Shown here piece after piece: positions 39,628 to 48,795 of a stretch of 64,000 bases of DNA. How positions within the stretch are numbered: position 1 is the stretch's first letter; each line of letters starts with the position of its first letter. The stretch comes from CAYRGQ01 sp964423925. Lineage in GTDB: Bacteria > Bacteroidota > Bacteroidia > Sphingobacteriales > Sphingobacteriaceae. Location of the stretch: assembly GCA_964423925.1 (NCBI GenBank), contig CAYRGQ010000004.1, forward strand, positions 32,103 through 96,102, given 5' to 3'. A program made the position numbers and the translations under genes. The notes under the pieces are model-generated. The model saw only the letters and a list, made by a program, of their open reading frames with translations. It was not told where the DNA came from and ran no database searches.

Positions 39628-40644
39628 TTAGCGAAGTCGAACGCGAAGAATTTGCCGGTGATTGGTGATGTAGAGTGTCCGCTCGTCGGATGTCAAGGCC
39701 ACGTTGGAAGCCGCGTCCGCAAGCCTGATCTTGCCCAGCACCTTCGCATCTTTGTCGAATATCCAAATTCCGCCAGGACCGGAAGCAAACACGGTTCCAG
39801 ACTGGTCGATTTTCAAGCCGTCCGGAAGGCCGCTGACACCCTGCCTACTCTCCGTCGCACTATAGAACAGGGAGGGCTCTTCCGCGGGGTTTTCCAAATC
39901 GATGAGGTACCAATTGGCGGCATTTACGTCCGAATTTGCGACTAGCAAGTGCCGCTCGCCCGGGAAAAGCGCAAGGCCATTGGGTCGTGTAATTTTCCCC
40001 GAAAGTAACTGTAAGTTGCCCATGGCATCAAGTCGATACACACCGTTGTGGGCTAGCTCTTTAGCGGGGTCCTCATCATTTTGCATCGGAAGACCGTAGG
40101 GCGGATCGGTAAAGAACAGGTCACCCTTGCGGTTGAATATAGCGTCGTTTGGGCTATTGAAACGTTTGCCCTCGTAACGATCCACGAGGGAGACGAACAC
40201 GGGTTCAGGCGCGTCTAACGGAGCGTCCATTCGCGACACGCGGCGATCGCCATGCTGGCAAAGCACCAGGTTTCCGTCCTCGTCAAGCAGCAAGCCGTTG
40301 CTTCCGGGCTCGCGGCCCTCGAAAGGCGTTTCACCGGTGTAGCCGCTAGGGGTGAGGTAGGGGGTCGCGCCCTCGGTTTCCGTCCATCGATAAACGGTAT
40401 TGGCGGGTACGTCAGAAAATAGGAGCATTTGCGTGCTTTCTACCCACAGCGGTCCCTCGCTCCATTCATACCCGTCAGCGATGATTTCGATGCGGGCGCT
40501 TGTGTCGATAATTCGGTCCAAGGCGGGGTCTAGTCGTTCGATGTTTCCCGTTAGCGAGTACTCCGCGTCCGCGGATTGATCCGTTGAGGATGACATGCAG
40601 CTGCTTAGCAGCATGGCCAATGCAGTGAGAATGGGCAGTTTCAT
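39628..40644 (-). CDS. SMP-30/gluconolactonase-family lipoprotein
   Basis: A 338-aa lipoprotein (lipobox L-L-S-S-C, Cys16) with a six-bladed beta-propeller of the SMP-30/gluconolactonase/LRE family. Visible family blocks: E-G-P-L-W (metal-binding Glu), P-G-S-N-G-L-L (Asn), F-N-S-P-N-D-A (Asn), R-P-N-G-L-A-L, and G-L-P-D-G-L-K-I-D-Q (Asp). The metal ligands appear intact, so a lactonase-type hydrolase of sugar lactones is plausible. It is 9 bp after the ABC exporter gene on the same strand, suggesting joint transcription. Confidence 0.9.
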   Translation of the reverse strand: MKLPILTALAMLLSSCMSSSTDQSADAEYSLTGNIERLDPALDRIIDTSARIEIIADGYEWSEGPLWVESTQMLLFSDVPANTVYRWTETEGATPYLTPSGYTGETPFEGREPGSNGLLLDEDGNLVLCQHGDRRVSRMDAPLDAPEPVFVSLVDRYEGKRFNSPNDAIFNRKGDLFFTDPPYGLPMQNDEDPAKELAHNGVYRLDAMGNLQLLSGKITRPNGLALFPGERHLLVANSDVNAANWYLIDLENPAEEPSLFYSATESRQGVSGLPDGLKIDQSGTVFASGPGGIWIFDKDAKVLGKIRLADAASNVALTSDERTLYITNHRQILRVRLR

Positions 40645-40653
40645 AGGCGCGTG

Positions 40654-42438
40654 TTAAATGGCAGCTTCCTCAAGAAGCTGCTTTTCGTGCAGTTCAAAAT
40701 ACGCGCCTCGGAGTTGAAGCAACTCTTCGTGCGTACCTTCTTCAATAATCCGTCCGTGGTCGAGTACAAGGATTCGGTCGGCATTCTTGATGGTCGATAC
40801 CCGGTGGGAAATGAAAATGCTGCTTTTTCCAGCCATAACCCGACTGAGGTTTTGCAGGATTTCTTCCTCGGTACTCGTGTCAACGGCCGACAGGCAGTCG
40901 TCGAACACCAGAATCTGAGGTTCCTTGATTAGCGCGCGTGCAATCGATACTCGCTGCTTTTGTCCACCGGAAAGCGTTAACCCGCGTTCGCCGAGCATCG
41001 TATCGAAGCCGTGCTCAAAGTCGACAATGTTATTGTACACGGCCGCATCTTTGGCAGCCTGTTCGATTTGGTCATCGCTGACCGTATCCAGACCGAATGC
41101 AATGTTGTTGGCAATGGTGTCCGAGAAGAGGAAAACTTCCTGCGGAACGAATCCGATTTGCTGGCGGAGGGATTGCAAGTTGTATTCTTTGAGGGGCACC
41201 CCGTCGATGGTAATACTACCGCTATCCGCGTCATACATGCGCATGAGCAGGTTCGCGATGGTCGATTTTCCGGAGCCGGTACGACCGATAATGGCCAGCA
41301 CTTGGCCGGGGTGCAGTTCGAAAGACACCCGGTCCAACGCCTTTATGCCCGTGTCGGGATACGTAAACGTCACTTCGTCAAACCGCACAGTACCCTGGAT
41401 GGACGTCGCCAAGCGCTCGCCACCGCGGATGCTGGGCTCGGTTTTTAGAAACTCATTTATTCGCTCTTGCGAGGCGGCGGCGCGTTGGATAAGCGACGTC
41501 ACCCACGCCAATGCCATGGCCGGAAAGGTGAGCTGGTTGACGTAGACAATAAACTCAGCGATGTTGCCCGACGTGATGGTGCCGCGGGCCACTTCCAGGC
41601 CCCCGACATATACCGTAATGATGGTACTCAGCCCCACCAAGAGAAGGATAAGCGGGAAGAAAAATGCTTCGGCTTTGACCAACGATAGCGTGTGTCTCTT
41701 GTACGCACTGCTTTCGGCATCGAAGCCATCCATTTTGTCTTGCTCGCGGCTATAGGTTTTGATGACTCGTATACCCGAAAACGTTTCTTGCACGAACGTG
41801 GATAGCACCGATAGCTGGCGCTGGATTCGTTCGCTACGCCGGTTGATAATTTTATTGACGATAAACAGCAGCGCTGTCAAGATCGGGATGGGTAGGAGGG
41901 AGTACAGGGCCAGCCGGGGGTTGACATTCACCATAGCAACGATGACCATGATGGATAGTACCAGCGTATTAATGGCATACATGATGGCGGGTCCCAAGTA
42001 GGAACGCACGCGGTTGACGTCTTCGGTTACGCGATTCATGAGGTCGCCCGTGTTATTACGTCTGAAGAACGCCATGTCAAGCCGTTGATAGTGGCTGTAT
42101 ATTTCGTTTTTAAGGTCGTATTCGATGTGTCTCGACGTGAGGATAATCGTCTGGCGCATAAGAAATAGGAATATGCCTCGAATGAGTGACAAGGCCAATA
42201 CGACCACACCGAACAACAAAAGCGTTGACCCAAATACCTGATAAACCAAGTCTTGTCGCTCAAAACCATCAAACAGCCGATACACGCTGATATTTTCCTT
42301 AACCAGGTCAAACGCGACACGGATGACCTGCGCCGGCAGTACGCCGAAATAATTCGAAATGACCACGAAGATTACGCCCGGTATGAGTCGCCATCGGTAT
42401 TTGTAGAGGTATTTATTGAGGTGCGCTAGGTGCTTCAT
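40654..42438 (-). CDS. ABC exporter, fused permease and ATPase (MsbA/MdlB-like)
   Basis: A 594-aa half transporter. Residues ~15-300 form six membrane helices; the rest is an ATPase with Walker A G-R-T-G-S-G-K-S-T, signature L-S-G-G-Q-K-Q-R and Walker B I-L-V-F-D-D. Note Asp-Asp in Walker B, whose usual Asp-Glu pair gives the catalytic Glu; the same form is seen in many heterodimeric or divergent exporters and may lower ATPase activity. The ATG at 42438 is favoured: the -7 box TACTTTTG (42455-42448) leaves little or no leader. Substrate unknown (lipid or multidrug types are common). Confidence 0.9.
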   Translation of the reverse strand: MKHLAHLNKYLYKYRWRLIPGVIFVVISNYFGVLPAQVIRVAFDLVKENISVYRLFDGFERQDLVYQVFGSTLLLFGVVVLALSLIRGIFLFLMRQTIILTSRHIEYDLKNEIYSHYQRLDMAFFRRNNTGDLMNRVTEDVNRVRSYLGPAIMYAINTLVLSIMVIVAMVNVNPRLALYSLLPIPILTALLFIVNKIINRRSERIQRQLSVLSTFVQETFSGIRVIKTYSREQDKMDGFDAESSAYKRHTLSLVKAEAFFFPLILLLVGLSTIITVYVGGLEVARGTITSGNIAEFIVYVNQLTFPAMALAWVTSLIQRAAASQERINEFLKTEPSIRGGERLATSIQGTVRFDEVTFTYPDTGIKALDRVSFELHPGQVLAIIGRTGSGKSTIANLLMRMYDADSGSITIDGVPLKEYNLQSLRQQIGFVPQEVFLFSDTIANNIAFGLDTVSDDQIEQAAKDAAVYNNIVDFEHGFDTMLGERGLTLSGGQKQRVSIARALIKEPQILVFDDCLSAVDTSTEEEILQNLSRVMAGKSSIFISHRVSTIKNADRILVLDHGRIIEEGTHEELLQLRGAYFELHEKQLLEEAAI

Positions 42439-42447
42439 GGACGATAG

Positions 42448-42455
42448 CAAAAGTA
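42448..42455 (-). promoter_or_regulatory. -7 promoter box for the ABC exporter
   Basis: TACTTTTG on the minus strand, a full TAnnTTTG match whose 3' end is 9 nt before the ATG at 42438. A TTTG lies only 16 bp upstream, shorter than usual. The transcript would be nearly leaderless. Confidence 0.45.
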
Positions 42456-42510
42456 CAAAATATCTCGGGAGCAAAGTGAGGCACATGAACGGTAAATTGC
42501 TACCGCCAAC

Positions 42511-44289
42511 TTATCGCCTTTCGGTTTCGTCTTGACGCTTCATTAAGGGACGCTCCCTGACGCTCCCTTGCCTACGGATTCCGGGTGGCGATTCGTTGAG
42601 TAATACCCCAATATAAAAATTAAACGTATCCACCTCGATGCTATCCCTGGTCAGGCCCTCGATTGGTAATTTTTGGAAGCCGGTTGATGGGGATATCAGG
42701 TAGTACTTTCCCCCCTTAGTACGCACGCGAACGGGCATGTCGAAACCCGGCACATCGGCAATCCAACGACAGTAGGGGGTACCTTTTTCATCAAAAATAA
42801 ATTCAAGGATAGGCAGGTTGCTGTGCTTGACATACTGTTCAAATACGCGGCTGAAATCGCGGTTCGATTGCTTGTTGATATAGTTGACGATGTCATCGTA
42901 GTCCACCGTCTGATGAAGAAACTGTTCGTTGAGGCCACGCAGGATGCCACGCCACAGTTCATCGTCGTCGATAATGGTGCGAATCATGTTGTGCAGCACT
43001 CCCCCTTTATTGTACATGTCGCCGGAGCCTTCCTTATTTACATGGTAATCGCCGATGAGGGGCTCGGTATTGCGGATGCCGCGTCTATTGCCGTGCAGGT
43101 ATTCCTGGCCGGCCTGTTTGCCGTAATGGTAGTCAATATAGAGCGATTCGGAATAATTGGTAAAGCTCTCATGGATCCACATGTCGGCGAGGTCCCGTGC
43201 GGTGATGTTATTGCCGAACCATTCGTGTCCCGCTTCGTGGATGATGATAAAATCCCACTTTTTTCCCCATCCTGTACCCGAACCATCGCCACCCAAGTAG
43301 CCATTCTGGTATTTGTTGCCGTAGGCGATACCACTTTGGTGTTCCATGCCTAGGTGGGCGGTTTCTATCAGCTTGAAACCGTCCGCGTAAAAAGGGTAGG
43401 GACCAAACCAATGCTCGAATGCACGTAGCATGGGCTTTACGTTGGCGTCGAAATGAGGCTTTGCGAGGGCTTGGTTTTCACGCAATACCCAATAGTCGAG
43501 ATCCAAGATGCCCTTTTCGCCGTGGAAGGTGTCGGCGAAATGCACGTAGTCACCAATATTGACGGCTACGTTGTAGTTGTTGATGGGGTTGCTCACAAAC
43601 CAGTCAAAACGCGTGTAGCCATCACCCAAATCCTCGCTGCCACGAAATCGGCCGTTGGATACATTGGTCAGGCCGTTGGGTACGCTGATGCTGATGAGCA
43701 TGCTATCGACTTCATCGGATTGGTGATCTTTGTTGGGCCACCATACGCTAGCGCCTAAGCCCTGGCAGGCCGTAGCAACCCAGTGTTTGCCGTTGCTGTC
43801 CTTTTTGAAATCGAAGCCGCCGTCCCACGGGGCCCGTTTGGCCTGAACCGGATGACCCGAATAATGCACGGTGAAAGAATCAATCGCGCCTGACGCGATG
43901 GCCTGGGGAAATTCGATAAAGACAGCGTGATACTCGCGTTCGAAAGATAAATCCTGACCACGATATTCGATACGATCAATCCTTAGATTGTCAAACAAAT
44001 CGAACTGGAGTCGCTTGAAATCCTGTGTGGCTGTAAACAGGAAGAGGTTTGATCCGCTGATGTATCGCTGATCCGGATCCACTTTTACTTGTAGGTGATA
44101 GTAGTTGATGTCGTAGCAGGTGCGTAGCGGTGTTAATGCGCCGCGCAACGAATCGCCCCGACTGTAGATATCCTTCGCTTGAAGCAATTGAGCATGGCCC
44201 GGCACTGCCATTAAAAGAATAAACAGCGAAACAGCAATTCCCGCTAATAAGCCAGGCCAAATGGGGTTTTTGTAAGCACGCATGGTCAT
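42511..44289 (-). CDS. M1-family zinc aminopeptidase (exported)
   Basis: A 592-aa peptidase with an N-terminal signal anchor (L-L-A-G-I-A-V-S-L-F-I-L-L-M-A-V). Zinc motif H-E-A-G-H at 351-355 followed by the third ligand Glu374 in H-E-S-F-T-N, the M1 pattern HExxH-x18-E. The exopeptidase GxMEN motif is altered: the strand reads L-G-M-E-H-Q-S-G-I-A, with His in place of Asn. The start ATG 44289 (or 44283) avoids overlap with the upstream polX-like gene; a longer frame to 44343 is unlikely. Role: peptide trimming in the periplasm or at the cell surface. Confidence 0.9.
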   Translation of the reverse strand: MTMRAYKNPIWPGLLAGIAVSLFILLMAVPGHAQLLQAKDIYSRGDSLRGALTPLRTCYDINYYHLQVKVDPDQRYISGSNLFLFTATQDFKRLQFDLFDNLRIDRIEYRGQDLSFEREYHAVFIEFPQAIASGAIDSFTVHYSGHPVQAKRAPWDGGFDFKKDSNGKHWVATACQGLGASVWWPNKDHQSDEVDSMLISISVPNGLTNVSNGRFRGSEDLGDGYTRFDWFVSNPINNYNVAVNIGDYVHFADTFHGEKGILDLDYWVLRENQALAKPHFDANVKPMLRAFEHWFGPYPFYADGFKLIETAHLGMEHQSGIAYGNKYQNGYLGGDGSGTGWGKKWDFIIIHEAGHEWFGNNITARDLADMWIHESFTNYSESLYIDYHYGKQAGQEYLHGNRRGIRNTEPLIGDYHVNKEGSGDMYNKGGVLHNMIRTIIDDDELWRGILRGLNEQFLHQTVDYDDIVNYINKQSNRDFSRVFEQYVKHSNLPILEFIFDEKGTPYCRWIADVPGFDMPVRVRTKGGKYYLISPSTGFQKLPIEGLTRDSIEVDTFNFYIGVLLNESPPGIRRQGSVRERPLMKRQDETERR

Positions 44290-44303
44290 GAATAGAAGCT
44301 CGC

Positions 44304-45995
44304 TTAGCCTAATTTTACAGATGAATGTTTTCTGGATAACCAAGTGCTTAAGTCGTCTACACTCATGGCGTTAAGACAATTTTTAGCGTCTAGTCCCCCT
44401 TTGCGTGCTACATAGACGCCATAGTGCATGTCGTGAAAGCCGGATATGCGGTGGGCGTCCGGATTGATGGAGAGCATAACGCCACGCTCCAGCGCATAGC
44501 GATGCCAACGCCAGTCGAGATCCAGTCGAAGGGGATTGGCGTTTATTTCGATGGCCACGCCGTTGGCGGCGCAGGCGTCGATGACACGTTTGTAATCAAT
44601 CGGATAACCTCCGCGGCTCAATAAGAGGCGACCGGTAGGATGACCCAGCATGGTAGTGTAAGGGTTCTCAATGGCGGTAATGAGCCGAGCGGTGGCACGT
44701 TCTTCATCCATTTTTAAATTGGAATGAATCGAAGCGACCACAAAATCGAATCCCGCTAATATTTCGTCCGGGTAGTCGAGCGCCCCGTCTGACAGGATAT
44801 CGGATTCGATGCCCTTGAAGATACGGAAAGGCGCTAGCACCGTGTTGAGGCGGTCGATTTCCTCCCATTGGGCCTGCACCCGCTCAATGGGGAGGCCATT
44901 GGCGTATACGGCGGTTTTTGAATGGTCGCAGATGCCCAGGTATTGCAGTTTTAGTTCATCGCGACAATAACGAGCCATTTCTTCCAACGTGTTGACCCCG
45001 TCACTATAGGTGCTGTGGTTGTGGAGCGAGCCACGCAGGTCGGTGAAGGTAATGAGGTCGGGAAGTTTATTGTCTCGCGCTAATGAAATCTCATCTAAGC
45101 CCTCACGGAGCTCGGGCTCGATATAGGCCAAGCCCAGCGCGCGGTAAATGGCCTCCTCCGAGTCCAGCTGGGGGATATGTGTCGAATCTTCAGCGAGTTG
45201 CCGGAGATGCGCTTCCGATCCCGTTGTCAGGAGAAGTTGCTTATGGAAACTGTCGGTGTCAACTGGGATTAACTTGAAGCGAATACCCTGGTCACTATTC
45301 AGCGTAATCGTGCCGTCCGCGGCAGTAAGCGGATCAGCTACGAAACCTCGTAAGCCGATAGCGATGGCAAGCAATTGGTCAGCGGGCGCGGCTACCAAGA
45401 GACAAACTTCTTGCAAGACTTCGTTTTTTCGTCTAAAATCACCGGTAAAGGAAATGAGTTGGGGCTCGGGAAGCTGCTTTCTGATTTTTGCAAAAAGGTC
45501 AAGGGCGATCGGCGCTACGTTGGCATACAACGACCATCCTTGGCTGGACATGGAAAACTCAATAGCTTTTTTTATGTCTTCCTGGGTTTTTAGCCCAAAT
45601 CCCTTGGCTTCTATCAGGCGGTTCTCGTTGCATGCGTAGTAGAGTTCGCCGACGCTCTCAATGCCCAACGATTTCCATATAATCCGGATTTTTTTAGGGC
45701 CTAAGCCCTTAATGTTGAGCATTTCCAGTACGCCCGAGGGAGTTTGGTCGAGATAGTCTCTCAGCTCGGCCAAGGTGCCTGTCATCAGCAGTGACTCCAC
45801 TTTCTGCGCAGTACTTGCGCCAATGCCGGGGGCGGTGCCTAATTTTTCGAGCGTATCGGCACTGATGGCGAATGGGAGTTTGTCCAGTTTATACGCAATG
45901 TTCGCGGTGGCCTTGGTCCGAAAGGGGTTCTCGCCATGTAACTCCATGAGCTGACCGAGGAGCTTAAATTTCTTCGCTATTTGTCTGTTGTCCAT
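44304..45995 (-). CDS. PolX-like protein: degenerate polymerase domain with intact PHP phosphoesterase
   Basis: A 563-aa protein with PolX order: helix-hairpin-helix domain (T-A-P-G-I-G; N-I-K-G-L-G-P-K-K), a nucleotidyltransferase-like domain, then a C-terminal PHP domain. In family X polymerases the palm has G-S-x-R-R and D-x-D; here G-D-F-R-R (185-189) is followed by E-V-C-L-L-V (196-201), so both catalytic Asp are absent, and the third (D-L-R type) is also lost. The PHP metal ligands remain: L-H-N-H (His325, His327), S-D-G (Asp332), C-D-H (Asp357, His358), E-S-D (Glu397), I-H-S (His424). It is therefore probably a phosphoesterase/exonuclease, not a polymerase. The ATG at 45995 is preferred. 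It starts 71 bp beyond the NDH-2 stop. Confidence 0.88.
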   Translation of the reverse strand: MDNRQIAKKFKLLGQLMELHGENPFRTKATANIAYKLDKLPFAISADTLEKLGTAPGIGASTAQKVESLLMTGTLAELRDYLDQTPSGVLEMLNIKGLGPKKIRIIWKSLGIESVGELYYACNENRLIEAKGFGLKTQEDIKKAIEFSMSSQGWSLYANVAPIALDLFAKIRKQLPEPQLISFTGDFRRKNEVLQEVCLLVAAPADQLLAIAIGLRGFVADPLTAADGTITLNSDQGIRFKLIPVDTDSFHKQLLLTTGSEAHLRQLAEDSTHIPQLDSEEAIYRALGLAYIEPELREGLDEISLARDNKLPDLITFTDLRGSLHNHSTYSDGVNTLEEMARYCRDELKLQYLGICDHSKTAVYANGLPIERVQAQWEEIDRLNTVLAPFRIFKGIESDILSDGALDYPDEILAGFDFVVASIHSNLKMDEERATARLITAIENPYTTMLGHPTGRLLLSRGGYPIDYKRVIDACAANGVAIEINANPLRLDLDWRWHRYALERGVMLSINPDAHRISGFHDMHYGVYVARKGGLDAKNCLNAMSVDDLSTWLSRKHSSVKLG

Positions 45996-46066
45996 TAAGG
46001 AACGATCCATAGTCACGTGTGTTCGCTATTGATTCTGCCGAGCCTAGCGATACGTGGGAAATTCCC

Positions 46067-47377
46067 TTATTCGGATGTTTCGATAGGCTCTGGCCGTTTT
46101 TCTTCGCGACTAAATTTATGGATTATTAGGCGGATTCCGGCATTGAAAGTGAAATAGCTTAAGGCCCAGTTGATGAAGGTGACAAGCCGGTTGCGGAATC
46201 CCACTAACGACATCAAGTGAACGGCCATCCATACCCACCAGGCAAAGAAACCCTGAAACCGAACTTTGCCGATATCAACGACCGCCTTGTTGCGTCCTAC
46301 GGTAGCCATGGAGCCCTTATCGAAGTATTTAAACGGTTCGGTAGGCTGCCCGTCGATTATGCGGAGTACGTTTTTGGCCAAGTGCCGGCCTTGTTGCTGG
46401 GCGACGGGTGCAACCCCGGGATGGCCACGAGGCAGATCGTCGGTGATGATGGCGGACACGTCGCCGATGGCATAAACATTTTCCATGCCCAGCACCCGGT
46501 TGGTCTCATCGGTTTGAATGCGGTTGCCCCGCACGATGTTCTCCTCACTGATTCCCTGCGGAAATTGACCCGTGACACCTGCGGACCAGATTAGCGTTTT
46601 CGCGGGAATCCGCGTTCCGCTTTTTAGCGTCACGACATCTCCATCATACCCCGTCACTTGTTCGCCCGTCATAATCTTGACACCCAACTCGCGCAGATAA
46701 AGTGCCGCTTTTTCGGAGGCTTGGGGCGATAGCGCCGACAACACCTTATCCAGCCCTTCAATCAGGTAAACGTTCATGTCTTCCTTGCGCAATTCGGGGT
46801 AGTCCTTTGCGAGGATATGATTGCGCAATTCGGCAATGGCGCCCGACAGCTCCACCCCGGTAGGACCGCCACCGACCACCACGAAGTTAAGGAACGAGTC
46901 ACGTTGTGCCCGATTCCGCTCCAATAGTGACTCCTCGATGTTTTGCAGAAGGAAGCTTCGGATTCCCACAGCCTCCCTAACATTTTTCATCGGAAGCGCG
47001 TAATGCGCGATTTCTTCATTTCCGAAAAAATTGGTGGTGGCGCCGGTGGCGATAACCAGGTAATCGTAGGGTATCTCGCCGATGTCCGTGTGGAGAATGT
47101 TGTGGGTGTGGTCGATGGATTGGGCTTCGGCCATGCGGAACGTAAAGTTGCGTTGCTTCCTGAACATCTTTCGCAGGGGAAACGCAATGGACGGCGCCTC
47201 TAGGGTACCCGTCGCTACTTGATAGAGTAGTGGCTGAAACGTATGGTGGTTATTCCGGTCAATCAGTAGTACGTCCACAGGTTTATCTTTTAACCCCTTT
47301 ACTACTTCAATGCCGCCAAATCCGCCGCCGATAACGACTACGCGGGGAAATTTGCGGGTTGTTTTACTGTCTTTCAT
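46067..47377 (-). CDS. Type II NADH dehydrogenase-like flavoprotein (NDH-2)
   Basis: A 436-aa FAD/NAD(P) two-domain oxidoreductase. The FAD Rossmann motif is V-V-I-G-G-G-F-G-G near residue 15 and the NAD motif V-V-V-G-G-G-P-T-G-V-E-L near 165. The conserved A-I-G-D-V-S-A binds flavin, and A-Q-Q-Q-G is the quinone-site motif of NDH-2. The C-terminal ~60 residues are hydrophobic and amphipathic (W-A-L-S-Y-F-T-F), a membrane anchor. It should pass electrons from NADH to menaquinone without proton pumping. It follows the 2Fe-2S ferredoxin gene at 51 bp and likely belongs to the MarR-controlled redox operon. Confidence 0.9.
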   Translation of the reverse strand: MKDSKTTRKFPRVVVIGGGFGGIEVVKGLKDKPVDVLLIDRNNHHTFQPLLYQVATGTLEAPSIAFPLRKMFRKQRNFTFRMAEAQSIDHTHNILHTDIGEIPYDYLVIATGATTNFFGNEEIAHYALPMKNVREAVGIRSFLLQNIEESLLERNRAQRDSFLNFVVVGGGPTGVELSGAIAELRNHILAKDYPELRKEDMNVYLIEGLDKVLSALSPQASEKAALYLRELGVKIMTGEQVTGYDGDVVTLKSGTRIPAKTLIWSAGVTGQFPQGISEENIVRGNRIQTDETNRVLGMENVYAIGDVSAIITDDLPRGHPGVAPVAQQQGRHLAKNVLRIIDGQPTEPFKYFDKGSMATVGRNKAVVDIGKVRFQGFFAWWVWMAVHLMSLVGFRNRLVTFINWALSYFTFNAGIRLIIHKFSREEKRPEPIETSE

Positions 47378-47428
47378 AGACTCGTCATGATGTTGATAGC
47401 GTACCGTGTGAGAAACAGGTGACGCTAC

Positions 47429-47758
47429 TTATTTGTTTTCAAAGACTTTGATTTTTAACCCGTCCAGATCGCGATTGAGCTGAATTTGGCAGGAAAGTCT
47501 ACTGTTTTCGTCCGCATTGGGCAACGTGTCGAGCATGTCAAGTTCTTCGTCCGTACGCTCGCCTAGGTGGTCCATTCCCTCCAGCACGGAGACGTGGCAA
47601 GTGGCACACAGGGCCATTCCCCCACAAGTAGCTAGGATGTCATAATCCGAGGCTTTTAGCACCTCCATCAAGCTCAACTGCACGCCGTCAGGCACCTCCA
47701 AGGTGCGTACCAGTCCGTCTGGCTGCTCCACATGGATACGGATAAGATCATCTGTCAT
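47429..47758 (-). CDS. 2Fe-2S ferredoxin
   Basis: A 109-aa plant/vertebrate-type 2Fe-2S ferredoxin. Cluster ligands: L-A-T-C-G-G-M-A-L-C-A-T-C-H gives the C-x5-C-x2-C set, and the fourth Cys lies in S-R-L-S-C-Q-I-Q-L, as in adrenodoxin-like ferredoxins. Located 14 bp after the flavoenzyme gene, which can act as its NADPH reductase; together they form a ferredoxin/reductase pair that feeds a monooxygenase or P450-like acceptor elsewhere, or a thiol/oxidative stress pathway. Confidence 0.93.
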   Translation of the reverse strand: MTDDLIRIHVEQPDGLVRTLEVPDGVQLSLMEVLKASDYDILATCGGMALCATCHVSVLEGMDHLGERTDEELDMLDTLPNADENSRLSCQIQLNRDLDGLKIKVFENK

Positions 47759-47772
47759 CGTATATGCCTTTT

Positions 47773-48792
47773 TTAGAATTCGTTAATGCCGTTTACTGTC
47801 GTGTATTTGAAGCTTAGGCGCTGGTCCGGATAAACGTATTTGAATGCGCTTTGTGCCATCAGGGCGGCTTCGTGGAATCCGCACAGGATCAGCTTCAGTT
47901 TGCCAGGGTAGGTGTTGATGTCGCCGATCGCATAAATCCGTTCGACGCCCGTAGAATAGTCTACTGTATCCACCGCGATGGCCGATACGGCTACGTTTAA
48001 GCCCCAATTGGCAATGGGACCCAGTTTTGGGCTGAGACCAAATAGGGGAATCAACGCGTCGGCCTCGATGGTTGTCAGGTTGTTTTGCTTATCCTTAACC
48101 ACGACCTCGCGCAAAATGCCGTTGCCAGAAACGTGGTCTAGGTTGCTTTGCAACAACAGCCTGATCTTGCCGGCCTGCGCCAGTTGGAATACCCGGTCGG
48201 CCATATCGGGTGCGCCGCGAAAGCTATCGCTGCGATGCACCAGTGTCACTTCGGCCGCAATGTCAGCCAAGTGGTTCGTCCAGTCGAGTGCCGAGTCGCC
48301 TCCACCAGCGATCACAATTCGTTTTCCCTTGTAATCCTGCGGGTTGCGAACCATATAGGCGACCCCTTTTCCTTCAAAATCAGCAAGGCTTGGCAACTCG
48401 GGCTTGCGGGGTTCGAAGCATCCCAAGCCTCCCGCGATGACGATTACCTGTGCATGTACGATAGTGCCTTCGTTTGTGATTACTTGGTATGAACCGTCCG
48501 GCTGACGCTGTAGCTCTTCCACGCGCTCACCCAACGTGAAAGTCGGTTTGAACGGTGCAATCTGTTCCATGAGATTGTCTACCAGGTCTTGTGCATCGAT
48601 AGTGGGATAGCCCGGAATATCGTAAATGGGCTTGCGAGGATAGATTTCTGATAGTTGGCCGCCTACTTGAGGCAACACGTCGATCAGGTGGCAGCGCATC
48701 TTAAGCAAGCCGGCTTCGAATACGGCAAAAAGGCCGACAGGACCGGCTCCCACGATGCAAATGTCTGTCTTAATATCTGGTTGTGTATTCAT
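47773..48792 (-). CDS. TrxR-like ferredoxin-NADP reductase
   Basis: A 339-aa flavoenzyme of the thioredoxin-reductase-like FNR group (YumC type): FAD motif V-G-A-G-P-V-G-L-F near residue 14, NADP motif I-A-G-G-G-D-S-A-L-D-W, and the late A-I-G-D-I-N-T-Y-P-G flavin block. There is no C-x-x-C between the domains, so it cannot reduce thioredoxin by the usual disulfide; reduction of a ferredoxin is expected. The next gene, 14 bp on, is a 2Fe-2S ferredoxin. It starts 3 bp after the MarR gene stop. Confidence 0.92.
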   Translation of the reverse strand: MNTQPDIKTDICIVGAGPVGLFAVFEAGLLKMRCHLIDVLPQVGGQLSEIYPRKPIYDIPGYPTIDAQDLVDNLMEQIAPFKPTFTLGERVEELQRQPDGSYQVITNEGTIVHAQVIVIAGGLGCFEPRKPELPSLADFEGKGVAYMVRNPQDYKGKRIVIAGGGDSALDWTNHLADIAAEVTLVHRSDSFRGAPDMADRVFQLAQAGKIRLLLQSNLDHVSGNGILREVVVKDKQNNLTTIEADALIPLFGLSPKLGPIANWGLNVAVSAIAVDTVDYSTGVERIYAIGDINTYPGKLKLILCGFHEAALMAQSAFKYVYPDQRLSFKYTTVNGINEF

Positions 48793-48795
48793 TAG

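Noticed and set aside
40654..42438. ABC exporter called inactive because of Asp-Asp in Walker B
   Set aside because: An altered catalytic Glu is common in heterodimeric exporters and does not by itself show inactivity.
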